58,943 nt of DNA from Anaerolineaceae bacterium (GTDB taxonomy: Bacteria > Chloroflexota > Anaerolineae > Anaerolineales > Anaerolineaceae): assembly GCA_016936755.1 (NCBI GenBank), contig JAFGXF010000037.1, forward strand, positions 1-58,943. The letters run 5' to 3'. Every line of letters starts with the position of its first letter. Position 1 is the stretch's first letter. This document shows, piece after piece, positions 8,158 through 15,884 of this stretch. Below the pieces are notes generated by a model. The model saw only the letters and a program-made list of their open reading frames with translations, did not search any database and was not told the origin of the DNA. The position numbers were made by a program, and so were the translations under genes.

Positions 8158-9141
8158 ATGGAATATCGAGAATTGGGTCGTACTGGTTGGAAGGTGTCCG
8201 CATTAAGCTTCGGCACTTGGGCTATCGGCGGTACCTGGGGACCTACGGACGAAGCTGAGTCGCTGGCGGCCTTAAGGAAGGCAGTTGAGTTGGGTGTGAA
8301 CTTTTTTGACACCGCGGATGTTTACGGCGATGGCATCAGTGAACGATTACTGGCAAAACTCAAAAAAGAAATCCATGAGCCAATCCTCATCGCCACCAAA
8401 GCTGGAAGACGCCTGGATCCACATGTGACGGAGGGTTATAACAGGGCTAATATACATGCATTTGTGGAGCGCAGCCTGAAAAACCTGGGGACCGAGACGA
8501 TCGACCTCCTGCAGCTGCATTGCCCGCCCACACCCGTCTTTTACATGCCCGAGGTGTTCGGAGTATTGGATGACCTGGTTAAGGCTGGCAAGCTTCGTTA
8601 TTATGGGGTCAGTGTCGAGAAGGTCGAGGAGGCATTGAAAGCCATCGAATACCCAAATGTGCAAAGTGTCCAGATCATCTTCAATATGTTTAGGCACCGA
8701 CCGGCTGATTTGTTCTTCGAGCAAGCCAAAAAACATAGAGTGGGTATCCTGGCGCGCGTACCGTTATCCTCGGGCATGCTGACCGGCAAGATGAAACCGG
8801 ATTCAACCTTTACAGCAGATGATCACCGGCAGTTCAATCGGGCTGGCGAGTCTTTTGACCGGGGTGAGACCTTCTCAGGCGTGGATTACAACACCAGTTT
8901 GAAAGCGGTAGAAGAACTCAGAGCTGTCTGCCCACCCGGCATGAGCCTGACGCAATTTGCATTGCGCTGGATCCTGATGTTCGACGCGGTAACCTGCGCC
9001 ATCCCGGGTGCCAAACGTCCCTCTCAAGCCGAGGAGAATTTTGCAGCTGCCGACCTGCCCCCACTATCTGCGGAGACCATGGCTCAGGTGAAAGCCATCT
9101 ATGACCATTCCATCCGCGAGCAGGTGCATCACTACTGGTAG
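8158..9141 (+). CDS. Aldo/keto reductase
   Basis: NAD(P)H-dependent oxidoreductase of 327 residues with the (beta/alpha)8 AKR fold. The catalytic tetrad is present: D51 and Y56 in FFDTADVYG, K81 in IATKAG, and H121 in LLQLHCPP. The C-terminal cofactor segment AIPGAKRPSQAEENFAA is intact. It resembles the general-stress/AKR11-13-like group by the GNNF/FDTADVYGDGISE pattern, but the substrate cannot be read. AGGAG at 8142-8146 precedes the ATG. It ends at a strong hairpin terminator shared with the convergent nitroreductase. Confidence 0.92.
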   Translation: MEYRELGRTGWKVSALSFGTWAIGGTWGPTDEAESLAALRKAVELGVNFFDTADVYGDGISERLLAKLKKEIHEPILIATKAGRRLDPHVTEGYNRANIHAFVERSLKNLGTETIDLLQLHCPPTPVFYMPEVFGVLDDLVKAGKLRYYGVSVEKVEEALKAIEYPNVQSVQIIFNMFRHRPADLFFEQAKKHRVGILARVPLSSGMLTGKMKPDSTFTADDHRQFNRAGESFDRGETFSGVDYNTSLKAVEELRAVCPPGMSLTQFALRWILMFDAVTCAIPGAKRPSQAEENFAAADLPPLSAETMAQVKAIYDHSIREQVHHYW

Positions 9142-9165
9142 ATCGGAATTCGGTTAGTAAAGGTG

Positions 9166-9198
9166 AAACGCCCTCTTACGAAAATTTGAGGGCGTTTT
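9166..9198. terminator. Bidirectional rho-independent terminator
   Basis: Perfect 10-base stem AAACGCCCTC (9166-9175) / GAGGGCGTTT (9188-9197) with a 12-base loop and T-rich flanks on both strands, between two convergent genes (aldo/keto reductase and nitroreductase). Confidence 0.9.
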
Positions 9199-9209
9199 CT
9201 TGGGGAGAA

Positions 9210-9836
9210 TTACCAGCTGTTCATGTGGATACGTTCATTGATATCGATCTCAACCTGGGGTAGGCGTTTGGCATCCGAGGCGGGGTAACCCAGCGCCAGG
9301 TGGCATGGCACTTCATATTTCGTTGGTATCTTCAGGATTTTCTTGAGGATACGGCGCTCATCTTCGAACAGGATGCGGGTAACCCCGAAGATGCCTTCCG
9401 CTGCCGCGGCCACCAATATATTTTCGATGCAGCACCAGATTGAGACCAGTGGGTTCATCTCAGACAGACTCCTGGGTTTGAGCAGCGGGGTGGGTTGCAG
9501 GTAACAGGGGTAGATCAGTGCACCCGCGGTGTAGAGCATGTTGTATTGCTTGGGGATAGCTTCGATGTATGTGGTGCACTGTTTCTCATCGGTTAATCCC
9601 CAGCGGTTTACGATGGTTATAGCGCCCTGTCTGTCGACTGGATGAATGATCCGGCCCAGCAGTGCCTTGCGTTGAATGCGGTCCTGGAGCAGGATGAAAT
9701 GCCACTCGCGCAAATGGTTGTTGGAGGGCGCCTTGAAGCCGGCGAGGATGATCTTATTCAGGGTAGCTGGTTTAATCTCACGGTGAGAAAAGTCCCGGAT
9801 GGTTTTTCGGGAATTGATTGCTTTATATACATCCAT
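9210..9836 (-). CDS. Nitroreductase family protein
   Basis: FMN-dependent oxidoreductase family, 208 residues. The N-terminus KAINSRKTIRDFSHREIKP followed by AGFKAPSNNHLREWHF carries the family's flavin-binding Arg and the APS(N/H) segment; the C-terminal part has ILVAAAAEGIFGVTRIL and LALGYPASD, the usual glycine-rich end. GGAGG precedes the ATG by five bases. Substrate is unknown. A second, more distantly related member lies at 17454-18230. Confidence 0.9.
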   Translation of the reverse strand: MDVYKAINSRKTIRDFSHREIKPATLNKIILAGFKAPSNNHLREWHFILLQDRIQRKALLGRIIHPVDRQGAITIVNRWGLTDEKQCTTYIEAIPKQYNMLYTAGALIYPCYLQPTPLLKPRSLSEMNPLVSIWCCIENILVAAAAEGIFGVTRILFEDERRILKKILKIPTKYEVPCHLALGYPASDAKRLPQVEIDINERIHMNSW

Positions 9837-10008
9837 GGATCCTCCGTTGATGATTAAATCATATCACGATCAGTTCGCGACCCGGTTTCTATGGCATAAT
9901 ATTCATAATTCCACATGAAATGAGTCTGTGCCGGGATCATACATGAAAAATCTCGTAAAGATTATATAAGCTGGAGTTGATGAGAGAAATCAAAAGCATA
10001 GTGAAGAA

Positions 10009-10686
10009 ATGAATACAAACAACACACTTCGATTTGAAAAACTGCACCCTTCGGCTTTTATTTTTGCAGCCCAATTGATCCTGTTGGTTGTATATGCCAT
10101 CGTCGATGAGTCACACCCGGGCAGGGTATTACTGAGTGCATTCAGCATATTGATCCTGGTGCTGGCGGTTTGGGCGGTCAATCGCAGCCCGGCGACCAAT
10201 TGGGTTGCCTGGCTGCTGGCTGTGCCGGCTGTTGCGTTGATTATTTGGGCAACCCTTAAGCCTGGCGCTGAAGTGATGGTCTGGGCGAATCTGTTGGAGG
10301 GTTTGTTGTATTTTTATACTGCTGGCAGCCTGATAGCCTATATGCTGAGCGACTATCAGGTGACTACGGATGAGTTGTTTGCCATTGGTGCCACCTTTAC
10401 CCTGATGGCTTGGGGATATGCTTATGTCTACCTGGCCTGTCAGGGTTTCATCCAGGATAGTTTTGTGAGGGTGGTGACAGGAAGTGGCAGCCTCAGTTTG
10501 ATCGATATGCTCTCATTAAGCTTCACCAATCTGACAGCTACAGGTATCAGTGATGTTCTGCCCGCCAACCCCTGGTCAAAAGTGTTGATCATGTTGACCC
10601 AGTTCACAGGCGTGGGCTATGTCGCCATCGTCGTATCGAGACTGGTCGGGTTGACCCTGCAAGGCAGGCGAAATAAGAAGGGCTAA
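10009..10686 (+). CDS. Ion-channel-like membrane protein with variant filter
   Basis: 225 residues with about six membrane helices followed by a re-entrant P-loop-like segment and a last helix, as in potassium-channel pore modules. The pore region reads SLSFTNLTATGISDVLPANP, where a classic channel would have T-V-G-Y-G-D; here it is T-A-T-G-I-S-D, so K+ selectivity is uncertain. The following helix has FTGVGYVAIVVSRLVGL. No cytosolic RCK or cyclic-nucleotide domain is attached. Related families include DUF1345-like and Ion_trans_2 proteins. Start ATG has only a weak GAAG upstream. Confidence 0.65.
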   Translation: MNTNNTLRFEKLHPSAFIFAAQLILLVVYAIVDESHPGRVLLSAFSILILVLAVWAVNRSPATNWVAWLLAVPAVALIIWATLKPGAEVMVWANLLEGLLYFYTAGSLIAYMLSDYQVTTDELFAIGATFTLMAWGYAYVYLACQGFIQDSFVRVVTGSGSLSLIDMLSLSFTNLTATGISDVLPANPWSKVLIMLTQFTGVGYVAIVVSRLVGLTLQGRRNKKG

Positions 10687-10717
10687 ACCAAATCCTGAAG
10701 TCCTTTAGCCATATCAG

Positions 10718-11128
10718 ATGTCGGCTATGTTAACCACCAGAGCCATATTAACCCGTTTTCAGTATATAGATCCAAGATTAATGGATATTGTGATCGAATT
10801 ACGCAACCTTATTGCGGAAGTACAACCCAACGCGACTGAGACGATTCACCGCAAGGGATTGACTTATTACGATGCATCTCGCGGTGGTCATGTCAGTGCG
10901 AATATCTGTCAGATAGTCATTTTTGATGATCATGTATGTCTGGCTTTCCTTCAGGGTGTATTTTTGCCTGACCCTCATCATCTGTTAAAGGTCGAAGGTG
11001 AACGTATTGCCAAACGGTTCGTTGATATTCATGATTATGAAAAAGCCCCCTGGGAGGAACTTAAGGAATTGGTCAAAGCCTCGGCAGCTTTTAATCCATA
11101 TGAACCGGAGAAGAAACCATCGGGCTAA
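10718..11128 (+). CDS. DUF1801 protein
   Basis: 136 residues of the DUF1801 (YdhG-like, SHOCT-unrelated) fold: LRNLIAEVQPNATETIHRKGLTYY, the central IVIFDDHVCLAFLQGVFLPDP, and the C-terminal KRFVDIHDYEKAPWEELKELVKAS, which match the beta-strand/helix pattern of this small soluble family. Sometimes annotated as an iron chaperone, but function is unproven. Two ATGs (10718 and 10727) are possible. A short inverted repeat (GGCTAAA/TTTAGCC, 10681-10710) lies just upstream. Confidence 0.8.
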   Translation: MSAMLTTRAILTRFQYIDPRLMDIVIELRNLIAEVQPNATETIHRKGLTYYDASRGGHVSANICQIVIFDDHVCLAFLQGVFLPDPHHLLKVEGERIAKRFVDIHDYEKAPWEELKELVKASAAFNPYEPEKKPSG

Positions 11129-11264
11129 ACACTCACGAACAATACTATGAAAAAGCGATCCGTGTTTTCAACCTGTTCATGATGAACTCTTGGAATTGTC
11201 AATCATCCTTTAAGTAACCGCGTGGTTGTTTGGGCCATGTAATAATCAGCCGGCAGTCGTTCCA

Positions 11265-11381
11265 TTGACACCAGAGCAGATAGCACGATATGAAAAACTT
11301 ATCTGGCGGGTTGTGGGATTTACATTTCTCGTGATATTATTACACGCCATTTTAATCATCAGGACAGGCGTCAGTGGATAA
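11265..11381 (+). CDS. Possible 38-residue single-pass membrane protein
   Basis: An ORF from TTG 11265 encodes an amphipathic start (TPEQIARYEKLIWR) and one hydrophobic helix (VVGFTFLVILLHAILII), ending RTGVSG. The pattern of charged N-terminal helix then membrane span is that of a real small membrane protein rather than chance. It overlaps the GTG start of the MFS gene by 8 bases, which suggests translational coupling. An in-frame TTG at 11226 would extend it to 51 residues. No ribosome-binding site or homologue is known to me. Confidence 0.4.
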   Translation: MTPEQIARYEKLIWRVVGFTFLVILLHAILIIRTGVSG

Positions 11382-12636
11382 GATTCAAAAGATCTACCAT
11401 GAGTTCCCCAGAAAGTTCTGGCTGGTTGTTGCTGTCTCGTTTATCGATCGGATTGGCGGCACACTGCTTTTCCCATTCTTTTCGCTGTATATCACCCAGC
11501 GATTCGATGTGGGCATGACCCAGGCGGGATACATCCTCGGTTTATTCTCCATATTTGGCCTGGCGGGGCAATTTATCGGCGGAGCCTTGACCGATAAATT
11601 CGGCAGGCGTAACCTGATCCTTTTTGGTCTTATCTTCAGTGCGATCAGCACACTATCACTCGGGTTGGTCAACAGCTATGCTGCCATGGTTCCCCTGGCG
11701 ATGATCATCGGACTGCTTTCGGATGTGGCCGGACCAGCACACCAGGCCATGATCGCGGATATTCTACCCGAACACCAGCGACAGGAGGGTTTTGGCATTT
11801 TACGGGTGGTGGCCAACATGTCCTGGATCATTGGACCGACGATCGGTGGACTCGTAGCCAGGCAGTCATTCCTGGCATTATTCATTATCGATGCGGTTAT
11901 CAGTTGCGTTGTTGCAATACTCTTTTATTTGTTGATTTCCGAAACCAAGCCTGAGGCGCAACCGGAACAACAGCATGAATCGATATTTCAAACATTCAAG
12001 GGCTATGGTGTCGTGCTTCGTGACTCGGCTTACATGGCCTTCCTTGTCGCTGGAATGATCATGGGGGCCGTATATCAGCAGATGTATAATTCGCTGTCTG
12101 TATATATGCGCGATTCCCACGGGATAGAACCATCGGGGTACGGCTTCATGCTCACTTCCAGTGCGATTGTGGTCATCCTTTTCCAATTCTCGGTGACTCG
12201 CCTGGTCAAAAAGCAGCCCCCCTTTCTGATGATGGCCTTTGGCACAATTTTTTACATGATCGGTTTCAGTATGTTTGGTTTTGTGTCGGCTTACTGGTTG
12301 TTCGTACTGGCAGTGGTCATTATCACAGTGGGTGAGATGATCATCATGCCGGTTACATCTGCCCTGGCAGCCAATTTTGCGCCAGCTGACATGCGAGGAC
12401 GCTATATGGCTGTTTTCGGGCTAACCTGGGCGATCCCGGCGACCATTGCTCCAACTGCAGCCGGCGTTGTTCTGGACAACTACAATCCCAACCTGCTATG
12501 GTATATCGGCGGGGCATTATGTCTGGTGTCTGTGTTAAGCTTTTATGCCCTGCACCTTGTCTTGGGCAAACAAAAACGGTTCCAGATTATCGAAGAAGAT
12601 AAGATAACAAAACCAGAAACCCCGCAAACCGTATAA
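11374..12636 (+). CDS. MFS transporter (drug/H+ antiporter-like)
   Basis: 420 residues, twelve predicted membrane helices. The MFS motif between helices 2 and 3 is clear (GGALTDKFGRRNLIL near residue 69), and a second related motif follows helix 8. The helix-5 region (RVVANMSWIIGPTIGGLVARQ) resembles motif C of 12-TM drug exporters, so export of small hydrophobic compounds is the likely role; the substrate cannot be assigned. The GTG start overlaps a possible small ORF. The AMP nucleosidase gene follows after 21 bases and may be in the same message. Confidence 0.9.
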   Translation: MDKIQKIYHEFPRKFWLVVAVSFIDRIGGTLLFPFFSLYITQRFDVGMTQAGYILGLFSIFGLAGQFIGGALTDKFGRRNLILFGLIFSAISTLSLGLVNSYAAMVPLAMIIGLLSDVAGPAHQAMIADILPEHQRQEGFGILRVVANMSWIIGPTIGGLVARQSFLALFIIDAVISCVVAILFYLLISETKPEAQPEQQHESIFQTFKGYGVVLRDSAYMAFLVAGMIMGAVYQQMYNSLSVYMRDSHGIEPSGYGFMLTSSAIVVILFQFSVTRLVKKQPPFLMMAFGTIFYMIGFSMFGFVSAYWLFVLAVVIITVGEMIIMPVTSALAANFAPADMRGRYMAVFGLTWAIPATIAPTAAGVVLDNYNPNLLWYIGGALCLVSVLSFYALHLVLGKQKRFQIIEEDKITKPETPQTV

Positions 12637-12657
12637 GATAATGAAAGTGGGAAGACC

Positions 12658-13431
12658 ATGACCACAAAAGCAGACATCGTTCATGATTGGTTGCCAAGAT
12701 ATACCGGTGTGCCACTGGCCAAATTTGGGAAACATGTCTTACTGGTGAACTTTCAGAACTATGTACAGACATTTGCAGATTGGCACAAGGTTCCAATATG
12801 CGGACTGGAAAAACCCATGCCAAACGCTACAGCAGACGGGATCACGATCATCAATTTCGGCATGGGTTCCGCCAATGCTGCTACGATCATGGATTTACTT
12901 TCAGCCGTCAAGCCACAGGCAGTACTCTTCCTGGGTAAATGTGGTGGGATAAAAAAGAAAAACCGGTTGGGGGATCTGATTCTGCCGATCGCAGCCATCC
13001 GAGGTGATGGGGCTGCGAATGATTATTTCCCTCCCGAAGTGCCGGCATTACCAGCTTTTAATCTGCAAAAGGCTGTTTCCACAACGATCCGTGACAACCA
13101 TTGTGATTACTGGACCGGGACGGTCTATTCAACCAACCGCCGGATCTGGGAACATGATGAGCAATTCAAGAATTATCTGCGCCGTATCCGTGCCATGGCG
13201 GTGGATATGGAAACGGCAACGATCTTTACGACTGGTTTCTATAACCAGATCCCCAGTGGCGCATTGTTGCTCGTATCCGATCAACCAATGACCCCTGATG
13301 GAATCAAGACTGCCCGCTCCGATAAAGAGGTAACCCGAAAATATATGGATCTGCACCTGAGGATTGGGATCGATGCCTTAAAAGTGTTGATCAGTAACGG
13401 ATTACCGGTCAAACATTTGCGTTTCGATTGA
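12658..13431 (+). CDS. amn: AMP nucleosidase, short form
   Basis: Predicted to hydrolyse AMP to adenine and ribose 5-phosphate (EC 3.2.2.4). The whole 257-residue protein is the phosphorylase-type nucleosidase fold: GMGSANAA at 68-75 (phosphate site), FLGKCGG near 91-97, DMETA at 183-187 (ribose/base site with the conserved Glu), and LVSDQP at 205-210. It lacks the N-terminal regulatory domain of the ~480-residue proteobacterial enzyme, matching instead the ~255-residue form common in Bacteroidetes, with near-identical segments as I recall them. This points to an unusual distribution or transfer. Role would be purine salvage or AMP-level control. Confidence 0.9.
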   Translation: MTTKADIVHDWLPRYTGVPLAKFGKHVLLVNFQNYVQTFADWHKVPICGLEKPMPNATADGITIINFGMGSANAATIMDLLSAVKPQAVLFLGKCGGIKKKNRLGDLILPIAAIRGDGAANDYFPPEVPALPAFNLQKAVSTTIRDNHCDYWTGTVYSTNRRIWEHDEQFKNYLRRIRAMAVDMETATIFTTGFYNQIPSGALLLVSDQPMTPDGIKTARSDKEVTRKYMDLHLRIGIDALKVLISNGLPVKHLRFD

Positions 13432-13473
13432 CACGGAGGATGGTGTTATTTAAAGGTGGGGGCATTATTGGAA

Positions 13474-14649
13474 TTAAATGCGTTTAGGGATGAGTTCGAT
13501 GATCCCCACCAGGATGAAGAAAGATGCAAGAACCAGACTGAATACGATGGGGATCATTGATTCTGGTCCACGGGCATCGATCAACTGTCCAATCAACCAA
13601 GGGAAGAACATACCACCAAAGCTGGCGCTGGCAAAGAACAAGCTGGTCAGCTTACCACTCAGGGGCATGGTTTGGCTTGCCAGTGTTAGCAGGGTGGGAA
13701 AAAGCGTGGCCATACCCAGTCCATAAAGACAGGATGCCAGCCATAGAACGGTTGAAGATCCCGGAAACAGCCAAATCATTACCAGGCTGATAATGCAAAT
13801 AATAACACCAGTCAGCATTATGCTTTGGGAAGCGAATCGACGTGCTGCAGGGATGCCCAATAACCGACCGAAAGTAAAGGTCGCCCAAAAGGCGGAAGTC
13901 AAATATGCGGCAGTAACCTCAGAGCTTAATCCCATTTCCAAGGCATAGGTGTATATCCAGGATCCAAAACCGACCTCATATCCGACATACACAAAATAAA
14001 ACAGCATAACCAAAATAAACATGGGCAGCCATCGTTTGGTGAATTTTTGAGTCTCTCCTTTTAATTCAGCGATTTCCGGGCTGGGCAGTCTAATCAACCA
14101 GAACGCGGCTGGCAGGGAGAGAACAGCCACAATAATGAACCCCCATAAAATTGCCCCACTTATATTCAGACTGGCTGCCAGAAGCAGTGGTGATACCAGC
14201 GTGCCGACCCCAAAGCTGAGGTGAAGTCCATTCATATACGATCCCACATTACTGCCATGCGCCCAAACAATCATCAAATTGCTGCCGACATCGATAAAGC
14301 TCTGTGACAGACCCAATATAAAAGCCAGGACTGCCAGCAGGACCAGTTCAGGACTGAGGGGTAAGATGGAAAAGCTGATCGCCATACAAACCAGGCCGAT
14401 GATGATCACGGGGTGTCCCTTGATGCGGTCGATCAACCTTCCGCCGGCCAGGGAGCCAAGCAGGTAGCCAAATGATGCCATGACAAGCATGGAACTGATT
14501 TCCTTGAGCTGTGACCCGGTTTGTTCAGCCAAATGGGGAATAGCCGGGCCAATGGCAGCCGTGGTTAATCCGAGAGAAAACAGCGCCAGAAAATAACAAG
14601 CGGTTTGTTTGGTGCGAAGGGAAGAAATATGAGGTAATCCAGACATCAT
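13474..14649 (-). CDS. MFS transporter
   Basis: 391 residues and about twelve membrane helices, with the motif between helices 2 and 3 (GSLAGGRLIDRIKGHPVIII near 66-83). N-terminal half has the ACYFLALFSLGLTTAAIGPAIPHLAEQTG opening and GLSQSFIDVGSNLMIVWAHG that resemble sugar/unknown-substrate MFS proteins of the FucP/MFSD4 type. Substrate unknown. Two adjacent ATGs (14649 and 14646); TAAAAT on this strand is six bases before the second, but no matching -35. Convergent with the AMP nucleosidase gene with 42 bases between. Confidence 0.88.
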   Translation of the reverse strand: MMSGLPHISSLRTKQTACYFLALFSLGLTTAAIGPAIPHLAEQTGSQLKEISSMLVMASFGYLLGSLAGGRLIDRIKGHPVIIIGLVCMAISFSILPLSPELVLLAVLAFILGLSQSFIDVGSNLMIVWAHGSNVGSYMNGLHLSFGVGTLVSPLLLAASLNISGAILWGFIIVAVLSLPAAFWLIRLPSPEIAELKGETQKFTKRWLPMFILVMLFYFVYVGYEVGFGSWIYTYALEMGLSSEVTAAYLTSAFWATFTFGRLLGIPAARRFASQSIMLTGVIICIISLVMIWLFPGSSTVLWLASCLYGLGMATLFPTLLTLASQTMPLSGKLTSLFFASASFGGMFFPWLIGQLIDARGPESMIPIVFSLVLASFFILVGIIELIPKRI

Positions 14650-14948
14650 TGCATTTTACCTCGAGAGCATGATTCTGATGATGATCTCTTGAAGTTTAAG
14701 GTAATCGTTTTGCCGATTGGGTGTTCAACTTAATATGATCCGGTACGCATTGTTATATAAGGATTGAATAGTGCAATCGATAGTAGAAGCAGCAACATAA
14801 TTCCGCGAAACAAGACGTGATGGTTGTTTTAGTGAATCGAATATCGACATGTTATTAATCATAAAACGTTATACAATCGAGGTAATATTTGGAAGTAGCT
14901 TGGCAAATAAAGCAGGAATACCTGTTGGTTTGAAAGGTGTTATGGTGA

Positions 14949-15440
14949 ATGGCTAAAAAATACAAAATAATCGTAACCAACAATCCAGACCCTCTGGTTT
15001 TGCAGGTGATCCGTGAGGATGTCGAAGGTCTCCACGCGGCACACACACCACCGGCTGATTGGTTGCCCTTGGCCGTCATCATGTACGACCTGAAAGGTAG
15101 CATCATTGCCGGGGTGGTGGGGGGCAGTTACTGGGGGTGGTTGTATTTTGCACAGGTGTGGGTAAAAGACCCGCTTCGAAGCCGAAGCTATGGGCTTCGG
15201 CTATTTAAAGAAGCAGAGAAGGAAGCTCTCCATAGAGGATGCGGTCATTCCTTTGTTGAGACGCAGAGTTATGAATCCATGTTGTTTTATGAGTCCATCG
15301 GGTACCAGGTGGTTAAGAAAACCGAGGAGTCTGGAACCACCCGTTATGCTATGCAAAAAGAGCTTATTCAACAAAAAAAAAGAAGCACCGCTCCAAGTAA
15401 TGGAACAATCATCCGAACAAGCTCGCTATCATTTTGTTAA
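14949..15440 (+). CDS. GNAT acetyltransferase
   Basis: 163 residues. The GNAT core is visible from ~40: LKGSIIAGVVGGSYWGWLYFAQVWVK (beta 2-4), then the acetyl-CoA segment RSRSYGLRLFKEAEKEALHRGC, where the usual Q/R-x-x-G-x-G/A is RSYGLG-like, and the last strands HSFVETQSYESMLFYESIGY. Substrate unknown. After AMQKEL the tail crosses a run of nine A (15373-15381) and ends in an atypical, poorly conserved stretch. The next gene starts inside this tail in another frame; with one A fewer the two would form one protein. Confidence 0.82.
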   Translation: MAKKYKIIVTNNPDPLVLQVIREDVEGLHAAHTPPADWLPLAVIMYDLKGSIIAGVVGGSYWGWLYFAQVWVKDPLRSRSYGLRLFKEAEKEALHRGCGHSFVETQSYESMLFYESIGYQVVKKTEESGTTRYAMQKELIQQKKRSTAPSNGTIIRTSSLSFC

Positions 15441-15780
15441 GCATGATCAGTCTGGATTCGTGGAATGCCTGCCTGCCATGCTTATTTCAGGCGAGGCGGA
15501 AGCGCTGGAATTGATCGGTTTCTGCGGCGAGAATGAAACAGACCGTTTGTTGATCCATGCCGGCAACCTCACGGCGGATTTTTTTGACTTGCATACCAGA
15601 GTTGCAGGGAACATCTTGTTAAAGCTGGCCAATTACCGCATCACCCTGGCTGCGGTGATACCCAAAGATAAGATCGGCAATGGGCATTTTTCCGAGATGG
15701 TCATGGAAACCAACCGCGGACGTGAATTCCGGGTGTTTGATACCCGGAAAGAAGCGGTCAATTGGTTAACCTCTATATAA
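15400..15780 (+). CDS. DUF4180 protein
   Basis: 126 residues from ATG 15400, overlapping the GNAT gene by 41 bases. The DUF4180 pattern is clear: ALELIGFCGENETDRLLIH, then the DFFDLHTRVAGNILLKLANY core, KLA-like TLAAVIP, and ESNRG-like METNRGREFRVF followed by EAVNWL at the end. The family's biochemical role is not known to me. There is no ribosome-binding site before ATG 15400, which suggests coupling to the upstream gene or an authentic fusion broken in the A9 run. Confidence 0.8.
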   Translation: MEQSSEQARYHFVKHDQSGFVECLPAMLISGEAEALELIGFCGENETDRLLIHAGNLTADFFDLHTRVAGNILLKLANYRITLAAVIPKDKIGNGHFSEMVMETNRGREFRVFDTRKEAVNWLTSI

Positions 15781-15884
15781 TCCACCACTTGTTGATTTAC
15801 CAATGGGCTTGTTGTTGTTTTAGTCTGTAACCAATCACGATAAACAACATCAAAGTACGTGAAATAGATAAAGGAGAAAATGAT

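Noticed and set aside
10681-10710. Inverted repeat GGCTAAA/TTTAGCC after the channel-like gene
   Set aside because: Seven-base stem, 16-base loop and no T tract; the left arm contains the stop codon. Not a convincing terminator.
14710-14739. TTGCCG and TATGAT, 18 bases apart, before the GNAT gene
   Set aside because: More than 200 bases from the start and only a moderate match; not strong enough to list as a promoter.
15190-15399. In-frame N-terminal extension of the DUF4180 ORF
   Set aside because: It is a shadow of the GNAT gene in another frame; the DUF4180 similarity begins only at about 15400.
15815-15844. TTGTTT and GATAAA, 18 bases apart, before heliorhodopsin
   Set aside because: Weak matches on both boxes; the real promoter of the heliorhodopsin gene could not be placed.
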